A stretch of 8,695 nucleotides of DNA from an uncultured Lachnospiraceae bacterium. Its GTDB lineage: Bacteria > Bacillota > Clostridia > Lachnospirales > Lachnospiraceae. A program made the position numbers and the translations under genes. Numbering within the stretch: the stretch's first letter is position 1; each line of letters opens with the position of its first letter. Of the stretch, positions 1 through 5,540 are shown piece after piece. The notes beneath the pieces were generated by a model, which saw nothing but the letters and a program-made list of their open reading frames with translations, was not told where the DNA came from and ran no database searches. The stretch lies in NCBI GenBank assembly GCA_910586095.1, contig CAJUHQ010000145.1, positions 1 through 8,695 on the forward strand, written 5' to 3'.

Positions 1-90
1 CCTGCTTCAGCAGGCGTACAAATCAGGATGGTGAAATTTTATATTTCACACTAATTCCCATGTCGCAGCTTTGTTGTGACTCAAATGTAG
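1..90. repeat. Dispersed hairpin repeat, dimer (copies A and B)
   Basis: Copy A is cut by the window edge. It has the GC hairpin CCTGCTTCAGCAGG at 1-14, a conserved tail ending AATCAGGATG at 21-30, and a second AT-rich hairpin GTGAAATTTTATATTTCAC at 31-49. Copy B follows after TAATTCCCAT. Its stem is GTCGCAG (62-68) with TTGTGAC (74-80), containing two G.T pairs, and a shortened tail ACTCAAATG. The two hairpin centres are about 64 bp apart, matching the 65-bp period of the copies at 1361-1490. The stems differ completely while the flanks are kept, so structure rather than sequence appears to be conserved. This resembles REP-like or miniature mobile palindromes (inference). I see no supportable gene in the 276 bases between this repeat and position 367. 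Confidence 0.7.
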
Positions 91-366
91 ATTATAATTA
101 TATCATTTATATAAGATCTTGTATACTTGTTTATAATTTTATCCATAATTTTTTTAAAGAAGAAGTTACACAAGCCAGTGAAAATTTTCCACAGTAAAGC
201 TTATCAATTTACTTAGGTAGATTGTCGATAAAGACCTATTAGTGACTTGCATTAAATCTAAAATCTATGTTTCATAACTGCTTCTTTACAAACGATTTCA
301 TTCTTTTTAATAGTATTTTATCCCCCTTCTGTCAACTAGCTTGAACCATTTTCAGTTCTTATTATT

Positions 367-843
367 TTATAGTGAGTAGAGTACATTTTCATAGTCCTTG
401 ACATAATACTTGATGTTCTTTCGGCCTTTTTGAATAATTGTATGGCCTTCTTTTTCAAGCATTTCTTTTTGTGTTTCAATTCCTCCTGGATATTTTGCAT
501 TTAATTCTCCGTTTGCTTTTAATGTTCTCCAATAAGGTGTTTTGTTATCTTTACGTTGAAAACTTGCCCATGCAACAATTGAAACAAATATTCCGGCTGT
601 AATTGGTTCTGTAAAATCAGCCCCACTTACCTTTGCAAAATAGTCTCTTATTGTACTTATAGTAATCAATTTTCCATAGGGTACAAGTCGCATTATTCTG
701 TCATAATCAATTGGTGGCGCAAAATACATTTTGTCTCCACCATATTTTTCTATACTTTTTTCATCTGTAATCACCTGAAATTTAGGCATATCTTTACTGT
801 CATTCAACATTGCATTAAAATCCTTGTTATCTTCATTTGCCAT
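367..843 (-). CDS. MGMT-family alkyltransferase-like DNA-binding protein, no catalytic cysteine
   Basis: 158 residues. The start at 843 is chosen over an in-frame Met 17 codons upstream because GGAGGTG lies 8 bases before it. Residues 54-70 (VPYGKLITISTIRDYFA) match the helix-turn-helix and recognition-helix region of the O6-methylguanine-DNA methyltransferase DNA-binding domain. The region after it (T102-P-Y-W-R-T, then NGELNAKYPGG) sits where true methyltransferases carry PCHR. Here the tetrad is P103-Y-W-R, and the whole protein contains no cysteine, so it cannot accept an alkyl group. Alkyltransferase-like (ATL) proteins with PWHR bind O6-alkylguanine and flag it for nucleotide excision repair; a similar damage-sensing role is inferred. 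The N-terminal 45 residues are acidic and not part of the canonical domain. It is a single gene with its own promoter, flanked by hairpin repeats. Family assignment is firm; the exact role is not. Confidence 0.8.
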   Translation of the reverse strand: MANEDNKDFNAMLNDSKDMPKFQVITDEKSIEKYGGDKMYFAPPIDYDRIMRLVPYGKLITISTIRDYFAKVSGADFTEPITAGIFVSIVAWASFQRKDNKTPYWRTLKANGELNAKYPGGIETQKEMLEKEGHTIIQKGRKNIKYYVKDYENVLYSL

Positions 844-865
844 AGATAAACACCTCCTACACAAA

Positions 866-894
866 ATCATAATTGAAAAGAAAACTATAGGCAA
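866..894 (-). promoter_or_regulatory. Predicted sigma-A promoter of the ATL-like gene
   Basis: On the minus strand, TTGCCT (889-894) and TATGAT (866-871) are separated by 17 bp. The -10 box matches consensus at 5 of 6 positions; the -35 box is weaker. The implied transcript start leaves a leader of about 15-20 nt that contains the GGAGGTG ribosome binding site. Confidence 0.5.
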
Positions 895-1321
895 TGAGAC
901 AGTTCAAAAAATTTATGGCTTTTTATTTTTTAATAGACTTGCTTTACTGTCTTAATATAGTCTTTTGTAATTTGTTTAAAAACAGAATGTAACTATAATT
1001 ATTATTAAAACTTGTATATATGTTTCAAAAATGTTCAACTAGTTATCATTTCTTGATAAAATAATAACAAATTAAAAGGTTATGTAACATTGTAAAAATA
1101 AATGCTTTTTTGCTGTTATACTTAGTTCTACAATAAAAAGAGAAAATTAGTCACGCAATCAAGAAGCTTTGCAAATTTATCATGAGTAGGATAATTATGG
1201 AATTAATGAAAAGGCTTGTGCATATCGAAAGAATCTGGATAAACGATAACACAAGTACAAGAGCATAAGATAAAACAGTATAAAAATAGAATGTTATAGA
1301 AATGAGACAAAACATATAAAT
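895..1321. other. AT-rich gene-free stretch
   Basis: No convincing gene is present. A minus-strand open frame at 1151-1357 encodes only a low-complexity hydrophobic string, lacks a good ribosome binding site and spans the terminator hairpin at 1322-1353, so it is not called. On the plus strand, codons from 1151 to 1249 read like a protein fragment (NQEALQIYHE, in-frame TAG, then DNYGINEKACAYRKNL). This may be decayed coding sequence but has no recognisable family. A small perfect hairpin TTATCA/TGATAA lies near 1042-1058. Confidence 0.4.
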
Positions 1322-1353
1322 ACTATAGAGGCAGGATAACCTACCCCTATAGT
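1322..1353 (-). terminator. Probable terminator hairpin downstream of the efflux gene
   Basis: Read on the minus strand, ACTATAGGGGTAGG (1353-1340) pairs with CCTGCCTCTATAGT (1335-1322) around the 4-base loop TTAT. This gives a 14-bp stem in which the only non-Watson-Crick pairs are two G.U wobbles. The same positions are A.C mismatches on the plus strand, so the structure fits a minus-strand transcript. It is followed by ATTTATATGTTTT, a broken rather than ideal U-tract. It lies about 130 bp past the efflux stop codon, with the tandem repeat in between. Confidence 0.5.
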
Positions 1354-1360
1354 CCATTTA

Positions 1361-1490
1361 ACTCCCATCTGCCCGCCTTAGCGGACACTCCAATCAGGAT
1401 GGGTGAAATTTTATATTTCACACTAACTCCCATCTGCCCGCCTTAGCGGGCACTCCAATCAGGATGCGTGAAATTTTATATTTCACGCTA
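1361..1490. repeat. Tandem hairpin repeat, two 65-bp units (copies C and D)
   Basis: Two units, 1361-1425 and 1426-1490, differ at three positions. Each holds CTCCCATC, a GC hairpin (GCCCGC-CTTA-GCGGRC), the tail ACTCCAATCAGGATG, and the AT hairpin GTGAAATTTTATATTTCAC. In copy C, CCCATC can also pair with GATGGG, giving an outer stem around the GC hairpin. In copy D the G-to-C and A-to-G changes near the AT hairpin extend that hairpin to GCGTGAAAT/ATTTCACGC. Copy D overlaps the end of the efflux gene and supplies its last two codons and stop. It belongs to the same family as the copies at 1-90 and 2976-3014. Confidence 0.85.
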
Positions 1491-2760
1491 ATTTCTTTAT
1501 TTCTGGGTTAAAACAGGATATCATACTTACTGTAAAACCACATATTCCAGTACACAAAAACATAGCCGCCATACCGCTTCCGGCATGATTCCCCACAATT
1601 GCTCCCACTATTCTTGCAAATTTGTTACCTGAAACCATAAAAGGCTCAAAAACATAATCTGCTAGATATCCGCCTAGGATAATTCCAAAGGGGATTGTGC
1701 TGTACTGGATGGCATTTCTGACTGCAAATACTCTTCCTTGCATAGCAGTAGGAACCCTACGATACAATATCGCATTTTGGGATGCCTGTATAAAGGGAAT
1801 TGGCAGGCTAGCAGCAACCGCAGCAATCGTCCACCAGAATACATTTTTTCCAACTGCCATCATCAAGTCTCCAAACAAAAAGGACAATGCCGCCGAAACA
1901 TAAATTGCGGCTGCCTTATGACGACTCTCTTTTTTTATGGAAACAATAATGCCCCCTACAATTCCTCCGGCTCCCATACACGCATTTACGATTCCAAGCA
2001 CAATGCTATCACCGAAACTTCTCGATAAAATCATGGGTGAGAGAATATTTTCATAGGTGAGCCTTGAAAAAAAGTTAATCAGCGCCATTGTCAGCATCAT
2101 ATACAAAATGCCTTTTTCGTTTTTGAGAAAGGAAAATCCTTGCGCTATCCCAGCAAAAGGAGAACTATATGTTTTGTTCTGTACCTGTTCAGGGATAGTG
2201 ATAAAAAACAGTAGCACGCAAAAAGCAAAAACAAAGCTTGCCAGATCAATTAGCAGGATAAGAGAAAGTCCGCCTGCTGCAAACAGAAAAGCAGCCAGAG
2301 TAGGACTAAATACCACGATCAAATTATTGGAAAAAGAGTTCATCCCACTCACATTTGAAATCTTTTCTTTTGGTACAAGACGCCCTGTCGCTACTGCGGA
2401 TGCAGGCTGCTGAAAGGCGTTTGTTATACCAATCACCGTATTGATCATATAAATATTCCAGACCTCTAGACGACCCACAACTAAAAAGGCCAATACAGCC
2501 AGTGAGCCAAATGCCGCAATGCTGTCAGAAACCAGCATGATTGTTTTTTTGTTATGCCTATCTATGAAGCTGCCTACGAACAGGCTTAAAAGGACATAGG
2601 GCACATAATTACAAAATGACATCATTGAAACAGACATTGCCGAATGGCTCTGCTCATATGCCCATAAAACAAGCGCAAATCCAGTCATGGAACTGCCAAG
2701 TCCAGATACGCTTTGACTAAACCACAAAATAATATATTTCTTAAATAATGTTTCTTCCAT
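1483..2760 (-). CDS. MFS drug efflux transporter, DHA3 (macrolide-efflux) type
   Basis: 425 residues, the usual size for 12-helix DHA3 pumps such as the Mef group, which export antibiotics from the cytoplasmic membrane using the proton gradient. Hydrophobic segments are spread along the whole length. The MFS motif A loop between helices 2 and 3 is visible at residues 63-72 (GSFIDRHNKK). The region around residues 110-135 (TNAFQQPASAVATGRLVPKE) is characteristic of this branch. GGAG lies 8 bases before the ATG. The gene is preceded by a leader peptide and attenuator and by its own promoter. Its last codons and TGA lie inside a repeat hairpin. It looks more GC-rich than the gene to its left, which may mean separate acquisition (not computed). 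The substrate cannot be read from the sequence; macrolide or another ribosome-targeting drug is an inference from the attenuator. Confidence 0.85.
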   Translation of the reverse strand: MEETLFKKYIILWFSQSVSGLGSSMTGFALVLWAYEQSHSAMSVSMMSFCNYVPYVLLSLFVGSFIDRHNKKTIMLVSDSIAAFGSLAVLAFLVVGRLEVWNIYMINTVIGITNAFQQPASAVATGRLVPKEKISNVSGMNSFSNNLIVVFSPTLAAFLFAAGGLSLILLIDLASFVFAFCVLLFFITIPEQVQNKTYSSPFAGIAQGFSFLKNEKGILYMMLTMALINFFSRLTYENILSPMILSRSFGDSIVLGIVNACMGAGGIVGGIIVSIKKESRHKAAAIYVSAALSFLFGDLMMAVGKNVFWWTIAAVAASLPIPFIQASQNAILYRRVPTAMQGRVFAVRNAIQYSTIPFGIILGGYLADYVFEPFMVSGNKFARIVGAIVGNHAGSGMAAMFLCTGICGFTVSMISCFNPEIKKLA

Positions 2761-2796
2761 TGAATTTTCTCCATTCTATTCTTAATCTTTCTGAAT

Positions 2797-2869
2797 AAAA
2801 AGTACAAAATCCAATGTGGACGATCGTTTTACCTCTGCACAAATTTCGTCCAGTCACCAGACTTTGTAC
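2797..2869 (-). terminator. Leader-embedded intrinsic terminator (attenuator) before the efflux gene
   Basis: On the minus-strand transcript, 2869-2855 pairs with 2816-2802 (15 bp, including four G.U pairs). After a two-base bulge (2853-2854), TGGACGA (2852-2846) pairs with TCGTCCA (2823-2817). This makes a 22-bp hairpin with a 22-base loop, followed directly by UUUUUAUU (from 2801 down). The 5' arm lies inside the leader reading frame and the leader stop codon lies in the loop. A ribosome stalled in the leader would mask the 5' arm and allow read-through into the pump gene. I checked each pair position by position; the regulatory mechanism is inferred. Confidence 0.75.
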
Positions 2870-2909
2870 AGAGTTCTTTGCTTAGGTCAATCACCAAATG
2901 GCAAATCAT
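2829..2909 (-). CDS. 26-residue regulatory leader peptide
   Basis: The frame starts at ATG 2907-2909 and ends at TAA 2829-2831. It begins MICHLVIDLS and ends DWTKFVQR. The ribosome binding site GGGGAGGTGG (2924-2915), five bases before the ATG, is the strongest in the window, which argues that this short frame is translated. Codons 14-22 (from C14 to K22) make up the 5' arm of the terminator hairpin. The arrangement matches leader peptides that control resistance genes by ribosome-mediated attenuation (the erm, mef/msr and bmrB-bmrCD type). I do not recognise a known stalling motif in the peptide. No other role is suggested by its sequence. Confidence 0.7.
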   Translation of the reverse strand: MICHLVIDLSKELCTKSGDWTKFVQR

Positions 2910-2930
2910 ATTTTCCACCTCCCCAAGTTG

Positions 2931-2959
2931 TCTTTCATGAAATAATATAGCATGAAAGA
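2931..2959. promoter_or_regulatory. 9-bp inverted repeat over the -10 box (candidate operator)
   Basis: TCTTTCATG (2931-2939) and CATGAAAGA (2951-2959) are perfect inverted copies separated by 11 bp, so the half-sites lie 20 bp apart, two helical turns. The -10 box of the efflux promoter is in the spacer. A dimeric repressor bound here would block transcription. No regulator gene is adjacent, so the binding protein is unknown. Confidence 0.55.
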
Positions 2960-2972
2960 ATTTTTTAGTCAA
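2944..2972 (-). promoter_or_regulatory. Near-consensus sigma-A promoter of the efflux gene
   Basis: On the minus strand, TTGACT (2967-2972) and TATATT (2944-2949) are exactly 17 bp apart, each matching consensus at 5 of 6 positions. The transcript would start near 2937 and include the leader ribosome binding site, the leader peptide and the attenuator before the pump gene. Confidence 0.75.
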
Positions 2973-2975
2973 TTT

Positions 2976-3014
2976 AACCTCATATCGCAGCTTTACTGCG
3001 ACTCAAATCATGAT
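2976..3014. repeat. Dispersed hairpin repeat, single copy (E)
   Basis: After TTTAACCTCAT comes the hairpin TCGCAG-CTTTA-CTGCGA (2985-3001), then the tail ACTCAAATCATGATG. This is the family tail with one change (CATGATG for CAGGATG). The stem is that of copy B, but with its G.T pairs replaced by Watson-Crick pairs. The AT hairpin found in copies A, C and D is missing or decayed. The copy ends just upstream of the efflux -35 box, so the pump unit has family members on both sides. Confidence 0.65.
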
Positions 3015-3078
3015 GAAAAATATCAAAACAAAGTGCCTTACCAAATCACGTTTATCTAGTTTGTTTTATAAGTATCAA

Positions 3079-3291
3079 TCATATTTTATTTGGTTTTCCA
3101 ATCCCAAATACTGAATTGTTTGTTATTGTTTGTTTCTTTTTCTTCAAAAGTATACAGATAATGAAATAGTTGCTCGTTATTATGTAGAATACCATTTTGT
3201 TCACATTTTTGATGAAAAAACGGTCACAGTATATGCACCCGTGAGAGCAACCACGATATAAACTTATTCCGTTTGCTTTCACAAAGTGCAT
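3079..3291 (-). pseudogene. N-terminal remnant of an SPL-family radical SAM protein
   Basis: The start at 3291 is set by AAGGTGA, which overlaps the stop of the preceding gene. Residues 1-23 (MHFVKANGI, then LYRGCSHGCIYCD) match the beginning of the spore-photoproduct-lyase-like radical SAM family. The CX3CX2C cluster motif is intact (C15, C19, C22) and would bind a 4Fe-4S cluster. A few residues usually found between the MHFVKA and LYRGC elements are missing. Homology stops at about 3223; the rest of the frame to the stop at 3079 is lysine- and isoleucine-rich and unrelated. Intact members are roughly 290 residues, so only a stub survives. It was probably the last gene of the operon formed by the two genes upstream. 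It cannot be catalytic. Confidence 0.65.
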
Positions 3292-3301
3292 TTTTATCAC
3301 C

Positions 3302-3844
3302 TTACAGAGTAGCACAATGTTTCTTGTGTGCTTTTAGTTTTTTCATTGCCCAATCATAATGGCTTGCTGTAACACTGACAAAATAAGAGCCTAATGTGCT
3401 TGTGCCAACCCATTTATAAACACCTTTTGTAAACAGTTCTTCATTTGAAAAAGTTTCGGCTAGTTGCATGATTTTTGTGTGAGAATGTTGAAGCATATTC
3501 TTTGCATCTTCCAAGGATGTAGATTGATGTTTTTTCCAAAATTCCACATTCATATTGCCGTAGGTTTTCCAATTATATGGCTCTGGAATAAATGGTTTGT
3601 GATCGCTATTCTGATTTGAATGTACCCAGTTTAGCAAAAGCTGATGCCATTCATAAAGATGGATTAAAATATCGCGAAGGTTCTTATCTCTTTTCCAGTG
3701 AGCTTCTTTCTTTCTCTCATCATTGGAAAAATCAAAAGAAATTGCTAACTCCTTTTGTGTTAATTCAGAAATAAGAACGTTTAACTTTTCATAATTTGTA
3801 GTTGCTGTTGTCAGTAAATCTGCCTTTGTTGTTGGTCTGCTCAT
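3302..3844 (-). CDS. ClbS/DfsB family four-helix-bundle protein (DUF1706)
   Basis: 180 residues, about the normal family length. Family signatures are visible in order: SRPTTKADLL at the start, KEAHWKRDKNLRDILIHLYE at residues 46-65 followed by WHQLLLNW, PFIPEPYNWKTYG at 84-96, and the C-terminal SHYDWAMKKLKAH at 161-173. The E. coli member ClbS protects the producer from its own genotoxin colibactin by opening the cyclopropane warhead; the fold is DinB-like. Whether this homologue acts on a similar DNA-alkylating compound is inference. It lies 86 bp downstream of the GyrI-like gene on the same strand, with AAAGGA as ribosome binding site. It probably shares that gene's transcript, and its stop overlaps the ribosome binding site of the radical SAM remnant. 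Confidence 0.85.
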   Translation of the reverse strand: MSRPTTKADLLTTATTNYEKLNVLISELTQKELAISFDFSNDERKKEAHWKRDKNLRDILIHLYEWHQLLLNWVHSNQNSDHKPFIPEPYNWKTYGNMNVEFWKKHQSTSLEDAKNMLQHSHTKIMQLAETFSNEELFTKGVYKWVGTSTLGSYFVSVTASHYDWAMKKLKAHKKHCATL

Positions 3845-3916
3845 ATTTATTTTTCCTTTCTTTGTTTTGACAATGTGTATTTTTGCGCATACAAATACCC
3901 AAAGTGCTTCTTTTTT

Positions 3917-3934
3917 ATAACAATATATTGTTAT
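3917..3934. repeat. 18-bp perfect AT palindrome at the end of the GyrI-like gene
   Basis: ATAACAATATATTGTTAT is a perfect palindrome that includes the TAA stop of the gene at 3931-4554. It has no U-tract on the minus-strand transcript (an A-run follows instead), so it is not called a terminator. It may be chance in AT-rich DNA, or an mRNA-processing or protein-binding site. Confidence 0.35.
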
Positions 3935-4554
3935 TTTCCTATATCTGTAATTTTATATCTTAAGATAGTTTTTAAATTTTCTTTTTTGGTGCGGTTGGCA
4001 TTATTCAAATATAGTTCACGATGTTCTTGTTCTGTACGCTTGTAATTGTGTTCCAAACAATATCGCTCCATAATCGCAAATGACGCTGGTTCATTGTCAA
4101 ATGCTCCCTTATGTAATATCTGAACGCACATACCATCACAGATGGTTTCAAAAGAAATGCTTGGAAGATATGGATGATCTTTCTTTTTCCTAACTGCCTC
4201 TAATGCCATATCAAATAGTTGTTTCGTAATAAAATCGGGTTGTCGTATCATAATGTTGTATTGCAATTCTTCCTTTATTAATTTTTCTTTTTCAGAAGCT
4301 TTGCGCCATATACCCTCTAAGGGATACACGGAATAATCCGTTATTTCATGTTCTTTTTTAGCAAATGATTTATATATCATTTTAATTTTATAAGATACCA
4401 AAAACAGGGCAGCAACTTTATTTGAAAAGATTTCATCATTAGGATTTCCATTGCCAGAAATAACAATGTATTTTTGAGCTGGAACATCAATAACACAAGG
4501 ATTTGTATTTACATTGTATATCTCTTTTTCTTGTTTTTTCCATTCAAATTTCAT
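3931..4554 (-). CDS. GyrI-like (small-molecule-binding) domain protein
   Basis: 207 residues, the typical size of stand-alone GyrI-like proteins. Recognisable family elements are VPAQKYIVISGNGNPND at residues 24-40, YPLEGIWRK at 77-85, IRQPDFITKQLFDMA at 103-117, and CVQILHKGAFDNEPASFAIM at 143-162. The C-terminal HRELYL (178-183) carries the conserved glutamate of the ligand pocket. GyrI/SbmC-type domains bind small molecules; E. coli SbmC protects against gyrase poisons and DNA-alkylating drugs, and related proteins can hydrolyse cyclopropane-containing toxins. Upstream lies a promoter with the same palindrome found before the WYL regulator gene. The start is the only Met near the promoter, with a modest GTGAGA site. 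Probably the first gene of an operon with the ClbS-like gene. Confidence 0.8.
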   Translation of the reverse strand: MKFEWKKQEKEIYNVNTNPCVIDVPAQKYIVISGNGNPNDEIFSNKVAALFLVSYKIKMIYKSFAKKEHEITDYSVYPLEGIWRKASEKEKLIKEELQYNIMIRQPDFITKQLFDMALEAVRKKKDHPYLPSISFETICDGMCVQILHKGAFDNEPASFAIMERYCLEHNYKRTEQEHRELYLNNANRTKKENLKTILRYKITDIGK

Positions 4555-4592
4555 TTATAATTCTCACTTTCTCAAATGTTATTTATAATTAC

Positions 4593-4626
4593 ATAATACT
4601 ACATATATACTGACATCCTATGTCAA
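4593..4626 (-). promoter_or_regulatory. Promoter and palindromic operator of the GyrI-like/ClbS-like operon
   Basis: The palindrome TGACAT-N3-ATGTCA spans 4611-4625. On the minus strand it is followed after exactly 12 bp by TATTAT (4593-4598). TTGACA (4621-4626) overlaps the palindrome, but its 22-bp gap to the -10 box is too long for unaided sigma-A, so the site may be an activator site covering the -35 region. The palindrome contains the stop codon of the WYL regulator gene. The same arrangement occurs at 5541-5574. Confidence 0.65.
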
Positions 4627-5519
4627 GATTGATATTTTTCATAAATTTTCTTTGCCTGTTTGGCTATAATATCTCTTAGATATACAGGCGCTATAATATC
4701 TACCTGCGCTCCAAATGATAATAGATATCCTATTAGCCATTCATCTTCTGGCATTTCAACAGATACAATTAAATCACCATTTTCTTGTTTGCTTATTTGT
4801 GTTCGATCAAATTCATCATAAACACGATAGGACATATTTTGTGGAAAACATAGAACGATTGTATTGTAAGTTTCATGGGGGGATTGGTCCAATTTTGGAA
4901 GCGAACTTTTTTGAAAACCATCTGTAAGAACTTCTAAATCTATAATACGAGTCAGCTTAAACATACGATAATCTTGCTTTTTTGTACAATACGCCTGTAA
5001 GTACCAAGACATAGACTTATATGACATTTTTAACGGCTGGACAATTCTTTCACTAATTGTTCCATAGGAATTTGCATAGGTTATTTTTACACATTTTTGA
5101 TGAATGATTGCTACTTTTAGCGATTCAAATTTCTCCTTGTCAGTTCCTTTATTTCCCCATCTGGAAAAATCCACTTCAAGCCAATTCTCTGAACTAAGAT
5201 GAAATAGAGCAGAAAGTTTTTGCAATGTTTGACTGTTGTCACTATTTTGCGTAAAGTTTATGCTTTGTAAGGCTGTCAATATTTCCTGCTTTTCTTTTTC
5301 TGACAATACAATTTTATCCAAAACAAAATTGTTCATCAAATGAATACCACCATTTCGACCTGCTTCTGTATAAATGGGGATACCTGCTCCACTCAAAGCA
5401 TCAATGTCTCTGTAAATGGTTCTTACAGAAACTTCAAATTTTTCTGCTAATTCTGGAGCGGTAGCCTGTCCCTTATCCAGCAAATAATACACAATCTTAA
5501 ATAGTCTACTTTCTTGCAT
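4623..5519 (-). CDS. WYL-domain (YafY-type) transcriptional regulator
   Basis: 298 residues. The start at 5519 is preferred over an in-frame Met at 5564 because AGGAGGG lies 8 bases before it, and the upstream Met lies inside the operator palindrome. Residues 4-60 form the N-terminal winged helix-turn-helix (KGQATAPELAEKFEVSVRTIYRDIDALSGAGIPI). The WYL domain spans about 132-200, with S171-W172-Y173-L174 and the arginine-containing stretch YRMFKLTRI (184-192). A C-terminal extension (WCX-like) follows. WYL regulators sense small ligands, often nucleic-acid-related, and control stress or defence genes. The two matching palindromes, one before this gene and one before the next gene, suggest that it controls itself and the GyrI-like/ClbS-like operon. 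Whether it activates or represses is not determined by the sequence. Confidence 0.85.
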   Translation of the reverse strand: MQESRLFKIVYYLLDKGQATAPELAEKFEVSVRTIYRDIDALSGAGIPIYTEAGRNGGIHLMNNFVLDKIVLSEKEKQEILTALQSINFTQNSDNSQTLQKLSALFHLSSENWLEVDFSRWGNKGTDKEKFESLKVAIIHQKCVKITYANSYGTISERIVQPLKMSYKSMSWYLQAYCTKKQDYRMFKLTRIIDLEVLTDGFQKSSLPKLDQSPHETYNTIVLCFPQNMSYRVYDEFDRTQISKQENGDLIVSVEMPEDEWLIGYLLSFGAQVDIIAPVYLRDIIAKQAKKIYEKYQS

Positions 5520-5540
5520 GAGTAATCCCTCCTGACTATT

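Noticed and set aside
1151..1249. Plus-strand protein-like codons with an internal TAG
   Set aside because: About 30 codons without start, ribosome binding site or recognisable family; too little to call a pseudogene, so only mentioned in the gene-free stretch.
1151..1357. Minus-strand 68-residue hydrophobic frame
   Set aside because: Low-complexity Ile/Leu/Phe/Ser string expected from AT-rich DNA, no ribosome binding site, and its 5' end covers the terminator hairpin at 1322-1353.
1..1490. Integron attC sites or CRISPR repeats as explanation of the hairpin repeats
   Set aside because: No RYYYAAC/GTTRRRY core pair bounds the units, no integron integrase is visible, and the copies are not regularly spaced with unique spacers or cas genes.
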